64,000 bases of DNA from CAVQXR01 sp046330455 (GTDB taxonomy: Bacteria; Actinomycetota; Thermoleophilia; Gaiellales; Gaiellaceae). The notes beneath the pieces are model-generated. The model did not search any database. It worked only from the letters and a program-made list of their open reading frames with translations, and was not told the origin of the DNA. The stretch lies in contig JAXLSU010000002.1 in NCBI GenBank assembly GCA_046330455.1, positions 186,001 to 250,000 of the forward strand. The letters run 5' to 3'. Positions within the stretch are counted from its first letter, which is position 1, and every line of letters begins with the position of its first letter. Below are positions 1 through 7,582 of this stretch, piece after piece. The position numbers and the translations under genes were made by a program.

Positions 1-653
1 TCGAGGTAGACGCACGCCACGTCGTCTCCGAGCATCGCCTGCAGGGCACCGGTGTCGAGAAGACCGGTCGCAGGGTCGAAGGGGACGAGCTCGAGGTCGA
101 CCCACGGGCGGCAGTAGCCGCGCATCACGGCGAGCCGCTCCGGCGACATGGATGCCGGAACGAGCGCCCTGTGGCGCCCGGTCACCCGTCCGCACATGCA
201 CACCGCGGTCGCCGCGGCGCTCGCCCAGTCGTAGGTCGGCTGGCTCACGGCATCGAGCTCGACGAGCTCGCCGATCAGGCTCGCGAACTCGAAGAGCGCC
301 TGCATCTTGCCGTGGTCTGTGTAGCTCTCTCCGTAGTAGGCGGTGACGAACTCGCCGCGCGAGAGGACCTCGTCGACGACCGCCGGGACATCGTGCTGCC
401 AGCAGCCCCCGCCGAGGAACGACAGGGTCTCCTTGCAGCTCTCGTTGCGCGACAGCATCCCCTCGAGGTGGCGGCGGAGCTCGAGCTCCGAGCGCATCGC
501 CGGGGGGAGCGCGAGCGGGCGCCGGAGCAGGAGCTGCTCGGGAATCGCCCCGTACAGCTCGTCGACGCTCCCGACCCCGATCTCCTGCAGCATCTCCTGC
601 TTGAGACGCGGTGCGGAATTCGGGATGTAGGGGTGGGCAGAGGCTTCTGGCAT
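1..653 (-). CDS. gcvPA: Glycine dehydrogenase (decarboxylating) subunit 1, 3' end cut by window edge
   Basis: This is the alpha half of the split P-protein of the glycine cleavage system, which with subunit 2 decarboxylates glycine on pyridoxal phosphate and passes the aminomethyl group to the H-protein. The first 217 codons are visible. The N-terminus reads HPYIPNSAPRLKQEMLQEIG followed by a SVDELYGAIPEQ segment, the typical opening of this family, and later FLGGGCWQHDVPAVVDEVL and TAYYGESYTDHGKMQALFEF segments also match. The ATG at 653 has GGAGGG seven bases upstream. It follows the NAD-kinase-like gene on the same strand after 55 bases, probably in one transcript. The PLP lysine belongs to subunit 2 and would not be here. 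Confidence 0.88.
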   Translation of the reverse strand, partial: MPEASAHPYIPNSAPRLKQEMLQEIGVGSVDELYGAIPEQLLLRRPLALPPAMRSELELRRHLEGMLSRNESCKETLSFLGGGCWQHDVPAVVDEVLSRGEFVTAYYGESYTDHGKMQALFEFASLIGELVELDAVSQPTYDWASAAATAVCMCGRVTGRHRALVPASMSPERLAVMRGYCRPWVDLELVPFDPATGLLDTGALQAMLGDDVACVYL

Positions 654-708
654 CAGGCATCCCTCCGTTCGTTTGGCAGGGTCGGGCACAAGCGGTGCGG
701 GTCGCCGC

Positions 709-1821
709 TCAGGCCGCAACGGGATACACCGTCCAGCGGTTGTACCCGGTCACGACGCGCGCGTACCCGGAGAGCGTCCCGTCGACGTCGGGGTCGCCGG
801 TGTCGACGAGCAGCGGTCGCCCACCGAGCGCGGCGAGCTTCGCCTCGGTGGCGACGATCGTGACGTTTTCGCAGCCCACCCGAGCGATCACGGCGGCGGA
901 GAGCTGCTGGTTCCCGCGGCCGAACACGAACCCCTGGCCGCCGACCGGCGTCACCACGATCCGGGCATTCTCGCCGTCGGTCAGCTCGAGCAGCAGCGTC
1001 TCGTCGGCGTCCGCCGCGACGAGCTCGCGCCTGCGCACGGCATCGACGCCGAGCACCGTCTTCTCGAGGCCGAGCCCCTGCATGATCGTGCGGGTCGTCG
1101 TTCCGGGACCGATCAGGCACAGATGCGCGTCGAGCACGTGGTCGATGACGTGGGCGGCGATCCCGGCCTGGGCGGCCTGCTCGCCGGGCCCGGACCTGGC
1201 CTTGCCCGACTGGACGAGCGTGGGCTCCACCGGCACGAGCAGGTAGCCGTGGAGGCGGGGCGAGATGACGCCGCCGCGAAGCGCCTCCTCATCGATGTCC
1301 ATCACCTCCGCCTCGACCGGCGCCCGGGCGCGCCCGCGCACGACGGCGAGCGCCAGCTCGGCCGCGTGGCGGGGCGTGAGCGCGAAGACGGCGGAGTGCA
1401 TCTTCACGCCCGCCGGGATCCCGACCACGGGGATTCGCTCGCCGATCGCACGCATGACGTCGACGGCCGTGCCGTCGCCGCCGGCAAAGAGCAGCAGCTC
1501 GACGCCGGCCTCCGCCATCGCGTGGGCGGCGCTCGCCGTGTCGTCGGCGGTCGTGACGTCCGTTCCGACCCCGAGCACCGTCGGCTCGATCCCGGCCTCG
1601 CGGGCCTCGTCGGCCCCCATGGGCCCGGGAGCGGTGAGCAGCTCGAGCTCCGGGCCCGCAGGCGCGAGCAGCCGGAGTGCGTCGAATGCCCGCGCCGGCG
1701 ACACCGGGGAGGCGCCGCGGGCCCGGGCAGCGTCGACGAGCGCACGGTCGTCACTGCCCTTGAGGGCGAACCGGCCGCCCATCCCGGCGACCGGGTTCAC
1801 GATCAACCCGACCCTCGTCAC
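709..1821 (-). CDS. ATP-NAD kinase family protein (COG3199-like)
   Basis: A 370-residue protein of the NAD/diacylglycerol kinase fold. The N-terminus RVGLIVNPVAGMGGR is the phosphate-binding opening, ELLLFAGGDGTAVDVM (about residues 110-125) is the GGDGT motif, and IPVVGIPAGVKMHSAVFA carries the GIPAGVK loop of the AcoX-like branch. The C-terminal part (GQGFVFGRGNQQLS) also fits this branch. Members are longer than housekeeping NAD kinase and their substrate is uncertain. The GTG at 1821 has GGAGGG just upstream; the open frame runs further 5' but that part is antisense to the next gene. It is followed by gcvPA, so a link to glycine metabolism is possible but only inferred. Confidence 0.82.
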   Translation of the reverse strand: MTRVGLIVNPVAGMGGRFALKGSDDRALVDAARARGASPVSPARAFDALRLLAPAGPELELLTAPGPMGADEAREAGIEPTVLGVGTDVTTADDTASAAHAMAEAGVELLLFAGGDGTAVDVMRAIGERIPVVGIPAGVKMHSAVFALTPRHAAELALAVVRGRARAPVEAEVMDIDEEALRGGVISPRLHGYLLVPVEPTLVQSGKARSGPGEQAAQAGIAAHVIDHVLDAHLCLIGPGTTTRTIMQGLGLEKTVLGVDAVRRRELVAADADETLLLELTDGENARIVVTPVGGQGFVFGRGNQQLSAAVIARVGCENVTIVATEAKLAALGGRPLLVDTGDPDVDGTLSGYARVVTGYNRWTVYPVAA

Positions 1822-1896
1822 CGTCCCTCCGCTGCCGCGGTTCGAATCGCCGCGGCAGCCTAGCCCTTTCTCACGCCACGGCGGCGAAGGTGTCGC

Positions 1897-1902
1897 TAGG
1901 CT
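1897..1902 (+). promoter_or_regulatory. -10 box of a probable leaderless transcript
   Basis: TAGGCT ends six bases before the GTG at 1909 and no Shine-Dalgarno is present, the spacing expected if transcription starts at the start codon. The same arrangement recurs before many genes in this window. Confidence 0.45.
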
Positions 1903-1908
1903 CCTTTC

Positions 1909-2838
1909 GTGGCCGCCAAACCGGCGAAGTGCTTCTACTGCGGGTCGCCCGCGTCCGTCGACGATCTCGGCATCCCGCGCTGGGTCGTCGAGGCCGTGGG
2001 TCTCGGCGGCGCGAGCGTGGAGCACCTCGTCGCGGACGAGGCGCCCGAGCGCCGGGTCGAAGAGCCCGTCGACCAGCTTCCCTTCGGGACGCCGTCGCAC
2101 GCGGAGCTCGGGGGCGTCCAGCCGGTCGACCGCCTGCACGAGCAGATCGAGTCCACGATCACCGAACGGGCCCAGCTCGAGCTCGCGCAGTACTCGGCGC
2201 GGTCGCTCTGCCCGACGTGTGCCGACGCCGTCGCCGCGCTCGACGAGCAGGCACGGCCGCTCCTCTCGCCGATGATCCAGAGCGGCGCAGGTCGGTGGGA
2301 TGCCGCGGAGCAGGAAGCACTCGCGGCGTGGGGTGCCCGGACTGCGTACTCGATCCTCGCCGTCGAGGGAAAGGCGCCGGGCGTTCCCAGGCCGCACCGC
2401 CGGTCGCTTCGCGAACGCGGCGAGCCCCATCGCAACGTCTTCGTCGGCTACGGGCGCTACCGGGGCAACCACATCGGTGTCCTGGCCGGCCGTCTGCTCA
2501 CGCGACTCGGCGACGGCGAGACAGGTGACGTGGAGGCCTACAGCGTCCTCGCCGTCTTCGGGCACATGGCGCTCAAGGTCTTCGGCGTGCACAGGCGCTT
2601 CGACAACACGCGCGTCAAGCCGCCCGAGGGGCAGCTCGTGCGCGTCTGGCCACCGCATGCGAGCGAGCTGTCCTGGCCCCCGCTCTGGAGCCTGACCGAG
2701 GCCCATCTCGAGAGCGTCTTCATGTACGAGCCGTTCTTCCGGCCGTTCGAGTACACGACGCTCAAGTACCTCGGCCCCGGACAGAAGACCAAGGCGAAGC
2801 GCAAGCGCACCGAGGGCCTCGGCCCGCGCGTCGCCTGA
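1909..2838 (+). CDS. HNH-like split zinc-finger protein with altered catalytic residues, function unknown
   Basis: A 309-residue protein with two zinc-knuckle halves: CFYCGS near the N-terminus and CPTC near residue 105. The layout (CxxCG, then a PRW motif, then CxxC, then a leucine-rich LxxxARPLLSPMI helix and an aromatic AAWGARTAYSILAVE helix) resembles uncharacterised HNH-type proteins whose first half normally reads CxxCG...EHxxPRWL. Here the catalytic His is absent (the stretch reads DDLGIPRWV), so it may bind zinc or nucleic acid without cutting. The tail is basic (KTKAKRKR). It appears leaderless, divergent from the NAD-kinase-like gene. The family link is from pattern memory and needs profile confirmation. 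Confidence 0.6.
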   Translation: MAAKPAKCFYCGSPASVDDLGIPRWVVEAVGLGGASVEHLVADEAPERRVEEPVDQLPFGTPSHAELGGVQPVDRLHEQIESTITERAQLELAQYSARSLCPTCADAVAALDEQARPLLSPMIQSGAGRWDAAEQEALAAWGARTAYSILAVEGKAPGVPRPHRRSLRERGEPHRNVFVGYGRYRGNHIGVLAGRLLTRLGDGETGDVEAYSVLAVFGHMALKVFGVHRRFDNTRVKPPEGQLVRVWPPHASELSWPPLWSLTEAHLESVFMYEPFFRPFEYTTLKYLGPGQKTKAKRKRTEGLGPRVA

Positions 2839-2846
2839 CGGCCCGG

Positions 2847-3845
2847 CTACCGGGCGACCCGTCCGAGCACGTCCTGCGCGCCCGAGGCGAGCTCGGCGAC
2901 GATCTCGGCGGCTGGCTGCACCCGGCCGGCCAGCCCGACGCCCTGTCCGGCGTAGAAGCAGAGCGCCTCGACGTCCCCGCTGTGGTTGCGATTCGGCGGG
3001 GCCGAGTCGTACCGCTCGATCCCCTCGCCGGTCGCCCGCCGGGCGACCACCTCTCCCTCGCCCGGCCGCTGCCCGGGCCCGGGGCGCCCGGCGGCCTCCC
3101 AGCGCTCGACCGTGGACGTGCGAAGGGTCCGCAGCGGCGCGTCCGGCCAGCCGCCGTCAAACAGCGTCGTGTAGACCGTGTCCGTCTCGACCGCGTCGAT
3201 CAGTCGCTCCCGGTACCGCTCATGGGCGAGCGACTCGGCGGCGAGCACGAACCGCGTCCCGACCCAGACCCCGGACGCACCGAGGCACAGCGCGGCGGCG
3301 ACACCACGTCCGTCCGCGATCCCGCCCGCGGCGATGACGGGCACCGGAGCCACGGCATCGACGACGCGCGGGACGAGCGCCATCGTCGCGACCTGGCCCC
3401 AGACGTGGCCGCCGGCCTCGAGTCCCTGCGCGACGACCACGTCCACCCCGGCGTCGACCGCCCGGCAGGCCTCCTCGGCGCTTCCGACCGTGTGCATGAC
3501 GACCGCGCCCGCGTTGTGGGCGATCGGGACGTACGGTGCGGGATCGCCCCAGAAGAGCGACACGATCCGCACGCCCTCCTCGAGCACGGCACGGAGCCGG
3601 TCTCGCATGTCCCACTCGAGCACGAGGTTCGCGCCGAACGGTCTTGCCGTGCGCTTCCGGACTGCCCTGACCTCGTCCCGGAGCTGCTGCTCGCCTGCCC
3701 AGGCCAGCGGCAGCGTCCCGAGCCCGCCGGCCTCGGAGACCGCCGCCGCGAGCTCCGGCGCGACGATCCCTCCGAGCGGTGCCTGGACGATCGGGAACTC
3801 GATCCCGAGCAGCTCACAGAGAGGCGTGCGCAGGGACCCGGACAT
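2847..3845 (-). CDS. Nitronate monooxygenase (2-nitropropane dioxygenase family)
   Basis: A 332-residue FMN-dependent TIM-barrel enzyme that oxidises alkyl nitronates. The opening LRTPLCELLGIEFPIVQAP is the family signature. VVAQGLEAGGHVWG carries the conserved catalytic-His region, and PVIAAGGIADGRGVAAAL with ASGVWVGTRFVLAAES forms the phosphate-binding glycine loop of FMN. I chose ATG 3845 because homologous sequence begins immediately after it; an upstream in-frame ATG at 3887 would add 14 unmatched residues. It is convergent with the HNH-like gene, whose stop lies only nine bases away. Native substrates of this family are often unclear. Confidence 0.88.
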   Translation of the reverse strand: MSGSLRTPLCELLGIEFPIVQAPLGGIVAPELAAAVSEAGGLGTLPLAWAGEQQLRDEVRAVRKRTARPFGANLVLEWDMRDRLRAVLEEGVRIVSLFWGDPAPYVPIAHNAGAVVMHTVGSAEEACRAVDAGVDVVVAQGLEAGGHVWGQVATMALVPRVVDAVAPVPVIAAGGIADGRGVAAALCLGASGVWVGTRFVLAAESLAHERYRERLIDAVETDTVYTTLFDGGWPDAPLRTLRTSTVERWEAAGRPGPGQRPGEGEVVARRATGEGIERYDSAPPNRNHSGDVEALCFYAGQGVGLAGRVQPAAEIVAELASGAQDVLGRVAR

Positions 3846-4150
3846 CCAGCGCACAGTACCAGGGAGGCTGCCACCGATCAGCGCCACGACCGCCAGAGCG
3901 CGCGAGCGCCGCGGGCCAGATCCCGCGCTCGGCCGCGTCCGTCACAGCTCGGCGCCAGGAGTGTCAAGACCTGCGCCGCACGCCTGTCGGCGCCGTGACC
4001 GCACGCTATCCTCGTCCCATGGTTCCCACCCGGGTGGGGGCCCGATGGGGGATGCGTGAACCGCCCTGAGCTCTGACCGGGCATGGCCTCGAGGCCTGAC
4101 CGGTCGTCGCGGGACGCCCGCCTGTGCTGCCCCGGAAACTCCCTACGACC
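3846..4150. other. Intergenic region with two GC palindromes, no gene seen
   Basis: About 300 bases without a convincing ORF. CCCACCCGGGTGGG at 4025-4038 and GGCCTCGAGGCC at 4085-4096 are perfect palindromes. I looked for a small SRP RNA and did not find its conserved GGAA...AGCAG loop. Folding could be incidental in GC-rich DNA. Confidence 0.3.
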
Positions 4151-4510
4151 TCAGAACCAGCCGGTCTCGTCGGGGTTTGCGTACTGCATCAGCTCGACGA
4201 GCGCGCCGCCGACGTTCACGAACGCGACCCGCATCATCCCGACGCCGGTGGCGTCGAACGGCTCGAGGACGACCTCGTGGCCCTCGAGCGCCTGCTCGAG
4301 GTCGTCGACCCGGTAGGCGACGTGGGGCTCCGTGCGCAGGATCCCGGTGACCGGCGTGTCGGGCTCGAAGCGCAGGAACTCGATGTTGTACGGGTGCTCA
4401 CGCGGATTCGTCACCCAGACCCGGGTCGCCTCGACCCAGCTCTCCTGCGGCTGCTTCACCTCGGTGACGATGCCGATGTGGTCGAACCTCGAGCGTTCGA
4501 TCTGTTCCAT
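4151..4510 (-). CDS. VOC (glyoxalase/bleomycin-resistance) family protein
   Basis: A 119-residue single VOC module. It begins SRFDHIGIVT, the first beta-alpha-beta strand with its metal-ligand His, contains HVAYRVDDLEQALEGHEVVL in the second repeat, and ends GGALVELMQYANPDE with the metal-ligand Glu, as in methylmalonyl-CoA epimerase-like members. The start at ATG 4510 is set by GGAGGG at 4515-4520. It is divergent from the PIG-L/NagB/corrinoid cluster with a 77-base shared promoter region, so it may serve the same pathway, but its substrate cannot be read from sequence. Confidence 0.75.
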   Translation of the reverse strand: MEQIERSRFDHIGIVTEVKQPQESWVEATRVWVTNPREHPYNIEFLRFEPDTPVTGILRTEPHVAYRVDDLEQALEGHEVVLEPFDATGVGMMRVAFVNVGGALVELMQYANPDETGWF

Positions 4511-4528
4511 GGTTCCCTCCGCGCCCGG

Positions 4529-4558
4529 TTGCGTTCCTGCAGTCCGACCGCCTACGAT
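4529..4558 (+). promoter_or_regulatory. Candidate promoter of the amino-sugar/corrinoid cluster
   Basis: TTGCGT at 4529-4534 and TACGAT at 4553-4558 are separated by 18 bases and lie 30 bases before the start of the PIG-L gene. The match is moderate and no operator symmetry was seen. Confidence 0.35.
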
Positions 4559-4587
4559 CGGCCGGCACCACGAGTCTAGGAGACCTG

Positions 4588-5292
4588 TTGCGTGTACTTG
4601 CGGTAGGAGCACACCCGGACGACCTCGAGATCCTCTGCGGAGGCACGCTCGCGCGCTACGCTCGGGACGGCCACGAGGTCGTCATGTGTCACGCGACGAC
4701 CGGCGACATGGGGAGCTTCGTGCACACGCGCGAGGAGATCTCCGCGATTCGCCTCGACGAGGCCCGGCGCGCCGCGGAGATCGCCGGCGCCCGCCACCTG
4801 ACGCTCGGCTTCTCCGACGGCGAGGTCAACGCCGCCGATCCGGCCCAGAAGGCGCTCGTCGTCGACCTCGTCCGCGACGCACGGCCCGACGTGATCATCA
4901 CCCATGCCCCGAACGACTACATGGGCGATCACAACGAGACCTCGAAGCTCGTCTTCGAGTGCTCGTTCTACGCGACCTTCGCCAACCTCGAGACCTCACG
5001 CGCGCGCCACGAGCACGTGACGCCGATCTACTACATGGACACGATCGCCGGGCTCGGGTTCGTCCCCACCGAGTACGTGGACGTCACCGACGTGATCGAC
5101 GTGAAGGCTGCGATGCTCGAGGCCCACGCGACCCAGCTCACCTGGCTGCGCGATCACGACGGCGTCGACATCGTCGAGGAGATGAGGACGGCCGCCCGCT
5201 ACCGGGGTCAGCAGTGCGGCGTCCGCTACGCAGAGGGGTTCACCCAGTGCCTCACCTGGCTCCGCGGCACGACCCGACGACTGCTTCCCTGA
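4588..5292 (+). CDS. PIG-L family deacetylase
   Basis: A 234-residue zinc-dependent N-deacetylase of the LmbE/PIG-L family, which removes acetyl groups from N-acetylated sugars or sugar conjugates. The zinc-binding AHPDD motif is at residues 8-12 and the third ligand region is GDHNETSK near residue 113. The TTG start at 4588 is supported by AGGAGA six bases upstream and by alignment of the first strand (RVLAVGAHPDDLE) to the family start. It is 11 bases from the NagB-like gene on the same strand. Deacetylase followed by an amino-sugar isomerase suggests stepwise processing of an N-acetylated amino sugar. Confidence 0.85.
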   Translation: MRVLAVGAHPDDLEILCGGTLARYARDGHEVVMCHATTGDMGSFVHTREEISAIRLDEARRAAEIAGARHLTLGFSDGEVNAADPAQKALVVDLVRDARPDVIITHAPNDYMGDHNETSKLVFECSFYATFANLETSRARHEHVTPIYYMDTIAGLGFVPTEYVDVTDVIDVKAAMLEAHATQLTWLRDHDGVDIVEEMRTAARYRGQQCGVRYAEGFTQCLTWLRGTTRRLLP

Positions 5293-5303
5293 AGGAGGGA
5301 CCG

Positions 5304-6224
5304 TTGACCGACTGGCAGTACGACCTCTCCCCGTTCATCAGCTTCCGCGACCGGGAGGCCTGCGAGCGGGTCAGGGCGATCCGGCGCAGCGAGCTCGGAA
5401 ACCACCCCAACCCGGACTTCCGGATCGCGGTCGTCGACGACTCGACGGCCTTCTACACGGCATTCGCCGAGGATCTCGTCTCGCGGATCCGGGCCGGAAG
5501 GGACGAGGGCCGGCAGGTCGTCTTCATCCTCCCGGTCGGGCCGATGCCCCAGTACGCGATCGCGGCGAGGACGATCAACGAGGAGCGGCTCTCGCTTCGC
5601 CACCTCCACACGTTCAACATGGACGAGTACGCGAACGAGAACGGTGTCACCGCTCCCGTCTCGTGGCCGGGCTCCTTCGAGCGCGCGATGTGGGAGCGCT
5701 TCTTCGACCTCGTCGACCCCGAGCTTCGCCCGCCTGCCGGCCAGATCCACTTCCCGACCACGGAGGCGATCGGGGACTACTCGAAGCGGATCGAGGATCT
5801 CGGCGGCGCGGACTGCTGCTACGGCGGGATCGGCTGGTGCGGCCACATCGCCTTCTGGGAGTCGCACCTCGGCCTCCAGTTCGACGGCGACCTCGCCGCC
5901 TACCGGCAGGCCGGCGCACGGCTCGTCGAGCTGCACCCGATGACGATCATGCAGAACGCGCTCCACTCCTTCGGAGGCGACTGGTCGTGGGTTCCCCCGT
6001 GTGCGAACACGATCGGCCCGCGCGAGATCCTCGGTGCCAGGCACCGGAGCTTCTGGCTCGACGGCGACCTCGGCGGCGGCGTCTCGTGGCAGCGGTTCAT
6101 CGCGCGGCTCGTCGCTCACGGCCCCGTGTCGGAGCTCGTTCCGGGCTCGATCCTCCAGGAAGCCCGCACCGACTACACGATCCTCGGCAACGTCGCCGAC
6201 GACGTCGAGATCCACATGGCGTGA
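5304..6224 (+). CDS. Glucosamine-6-phosphate deaminase/isomerase-like protein
   Basis: A 306-residue protein related to NagB, which converts glucosamine-6-phosphate to fructose-6-phosphate and ammonia. FNMDEYANENG holds the catalytic Asp, and GGIGWCGHIAFWE corresponds to the GGIGxDGHIAFNE loop with its His. Two loop positions differ from classical NagB (Asp to Cys, Asn to Trp), and the protein is longer than the usual 260 residues, so the substrate probably differs. TTG at 5304 is preceded by AAGGAGGG (5292-5299), which overlaps the end of the PIG-L gene. Its stop overlaps the GTG of the GntR gene by four bases, so the genes are translationally coupled. Confidence 0.78.
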   Translation: MTDWQYDLSPFISFRDREACERVRAIRRSELGNHPNPDFRIAVVDDSTAFYTAFAEDLVSRIRAGRDEGRQVVFILPVGPMPQYAIAARTINEERLSLRHLHTFNMDEYANENGVTAPVSWPGSFERAMWERFFDLVDPELRPPAGQIHFPTTEAIGDYSKRIEDLGGADCCYGGIGWCGHIAFWESHLGLQFDGDLAAYRQAGARLVELHPMTIMQNALHSFGGDWSWVPPCANTIGPREILGARHRSFWLDGDLGGGVSWQRFIARLVAHGPVSELVPGSILQEARTDYTILGNVADDVEIHMA

Positions 6225-6904
6225 GCGAGGAGCCCCTCCGTACGCCGCAGCTCTGGGAGGCGGTTGCGGAGCGCCTCCGCGCCGCCATCCTCTCCGGCGA
6301 GCTGGGCGCCGGCTCGAAGCTCGTCGAGACCGAGCTCGCCGACCGGTTCGGCACGAGCCGCGGCCCGATCCGGGAGGCGATCCGCGAGCTCGCGCGCGAG
6401 GGGCTCGTCGCCGAGCTGCCACGCCGCGGGACGATCGTGTCGACCCTCACCTCCCACGATCTCGCCGAGGTCTACGGCGTTCGGGAGGCACTCGACGCGG
6501 CTGCGTGCAAGGCGGCGATCGGCCGCGCGAGCAACGAGGAGCTCGCCTCGCTCGACCGGGAGCTCGAGCTGATGGAGTCGGCGTGGCGGGCCGGTGCCGA
6601 CTACCTCGTCGGTGCCGCTCACGACCTCGCCTTCCATCGCAGCCTCGTTGCGCTCGCCGGAAACGAACGGATGGCAGCGATCGAGGATCAGATGCTCACG
6701 CAGACGATGCTGCTCCTGCGCACTGCCGCCGAGGGCAACCCGACGCTCCGCACGGCGATCGACCCGCGCGTCCACCGTGACATCCACGCCGCGCTCCTCG
6801 CACGCGACCCCGTCGGCGCGCTCGCCGCGGTCGACGCCCACTACCGGCTGGCCGTGCAGCGCCTCTTCGCCGGGCTCGAGGCCGGCAAGCCCGTCCCTGG
6901 TTGA
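6221..6904 (+). CDS. GntR/FCD-type transcriptional regulator
   Basis: A 227-residue regulator of the FadR subfamily. Residues 8-75 form a winged helix (LWEAVAERLRAAILSGEL, then ADRFGTSRGPIREAIREL and VAELPRRGTIVS). Residues 85-215 form an FCD ligand domain with metal-binding-type positions such as AHDLAFHRSLV and DPRVHRDIHAALLA. It starts at GTG 6221, overlapping the NagB-like stop (GTGA). A candidate operator with a perfect CTGTTAACAG palindrome lies 22 bases past its stop, over the -10 of the following genes, so it probably controls the methyl-transfer half of the cluster. The effector is unknown. Confidence 0.88.
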   Translation: MSEEPLRTPQLWEAVAERLRAAILSGELGAGSKLVETELADRFGTSRGPIREAIRELAREGLVAELPRRGTIVSTLTSHDLAEVYGVREALDAAACKAAIGRASNEELASLDRELELMESAWRAGADYLVGAAHDLAFHRSLVALAGNERMAAIEDQMLTQTMLLLRTAAEGNPTLRTAIDPRVHRDIHAALLARDPVGALAAVDAHYRLAVQRLFAGLEAGKPVPG

Positions 6905-6935
6905 CGGCACCCGGCTTACTGTTTACTGTTAACAG
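6901..6935 (+). promoter_or_regulatory. Promoter with overlapping palindromic operator
   Basis: TTGACG (6901-6906) and TACTGT (6924-6929) are 17 bases apart, a near-consensus pair. The 10-base palindrome CTGTTAACAG (6926-6935) overlaps the -10 and is conspicuously AT-rich for this DNA. The -35 overlaps the stop codon of the GntR gene. A regulator bound here would block transcription of the genes from 6940 onward. Confidence 0.6.
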
Positions 6936-6939
6936 ACCT

Positions 6940-7578
6940 GTGGGAACGATCACGAACATCGGAAGGCGCGTCGAGCTCGTCGCCATGGACGGCCACTGCC
7001 ACGAGATCTCGATCGGCCTCTACTTCCAGCAACGGGCGGACGGCCCGGCCGGGCTCGTGCACACGTACAGCTCGGCACCGGAAGCCGCCGACCGGATCTC
7101 CTTCCTTGCGGAGACGATGCGGAGCCTCGGCGCGCTCGAGGGTGACGGGGACCTCGTCCGGTTTCCGTGCGGGACCTGGCACGCTGCGGCCGCACGCCGC
7201 CTGTTCGTGGAGGCGTGCAAGCTCGACCCGTCCGCGGCGCTTGCCCGGTACCCACTGGAGGTCGAGGATGCGAAGGCCGGTCAGGTGATCCGCGTCGAGC
7301 CGCTCCGCACGGGCCGCTACCGCGTCGTCGCCGAGCGGGTCGCCGAGGGAGCGACGAGCCGCGCACCCGCGGTCGCGGCCGGCCTCGCAAAGCTCGCAGA
7401 GCTCACGCCGGCAGCCGACGACGCTACCGTCGTCGCCTTTCCCTGCGGCGCCGGCCACGATGCCCTCGTCGGGCTCCTGCTCCCTCGCGCGCTGAACGTC
7501 CGCCAGGCGCTCCGCGAGCAGGAGACCCTCTCCAGCCGCGGCGTGCTGTCGGCCCCGAGCGCCTCGCAGGAGGGATGA
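6940..7578 (+). CDS. Unknown protein with a duplicated FPCGxxH motif, next to corrinoid methyltransferases
   Basis: I do not recognise this 212-residue protein. It has no signal peptide or membrane segment. Two segments echo each other: LVRFPCGTWHAAAARRLFVE near residue 75 and VVAFPCGAGHDALVGLLLPR near residue 166, each with Phe-Pro-Cys-Gly then His and a helix. This suggests an internal duplication with a possible Cys/His metal or cobamide-ligand site. The upper half also holds MDGHCHEISIGLYFQQR. GTG 6940 was chosen because it lies ten bases after the -10 box; an in-frame TTG at 6901 overlaps the GntR stop and is an alternative. It immediately precedes the methyltransferase, so a role as partner or accessory protein is plausible. 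Confidence 0.6.
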   Translation: MGTITNIGRRVELVAMDGHCHEISIGLYFQQRADGPAGLVHTYSSAPEAADRISFLAETMRSLGALEGDGDLVRFPCGTWHAAAARRLFVEACKLDPSAALARYPLEVEDAKAGQVIRVEPLRTGRYRVVAERVAEGATSRAPAVAAGLAKLAELTPAADDATVVAFPCGAGHDALVGLLLPRALNVRQALREQETLSSRGVLSAPSASQEG

Positions 7579-7582
7579 CTCG

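Noticed and set aside
1822..2706. N-terminal extension of the NAD-kinase-like frame
   Set aside because: It is antisense to the HNH-like gene, and GTG 1821 has a ribosome site and starts the conserved fold.
4015..4140. Possible small SRP RNA, because of GTGAACC and strong palindromes
   Set aside because: The conserved apical loop (GGAA...AGCAG) and a matching 3' arm are missing.
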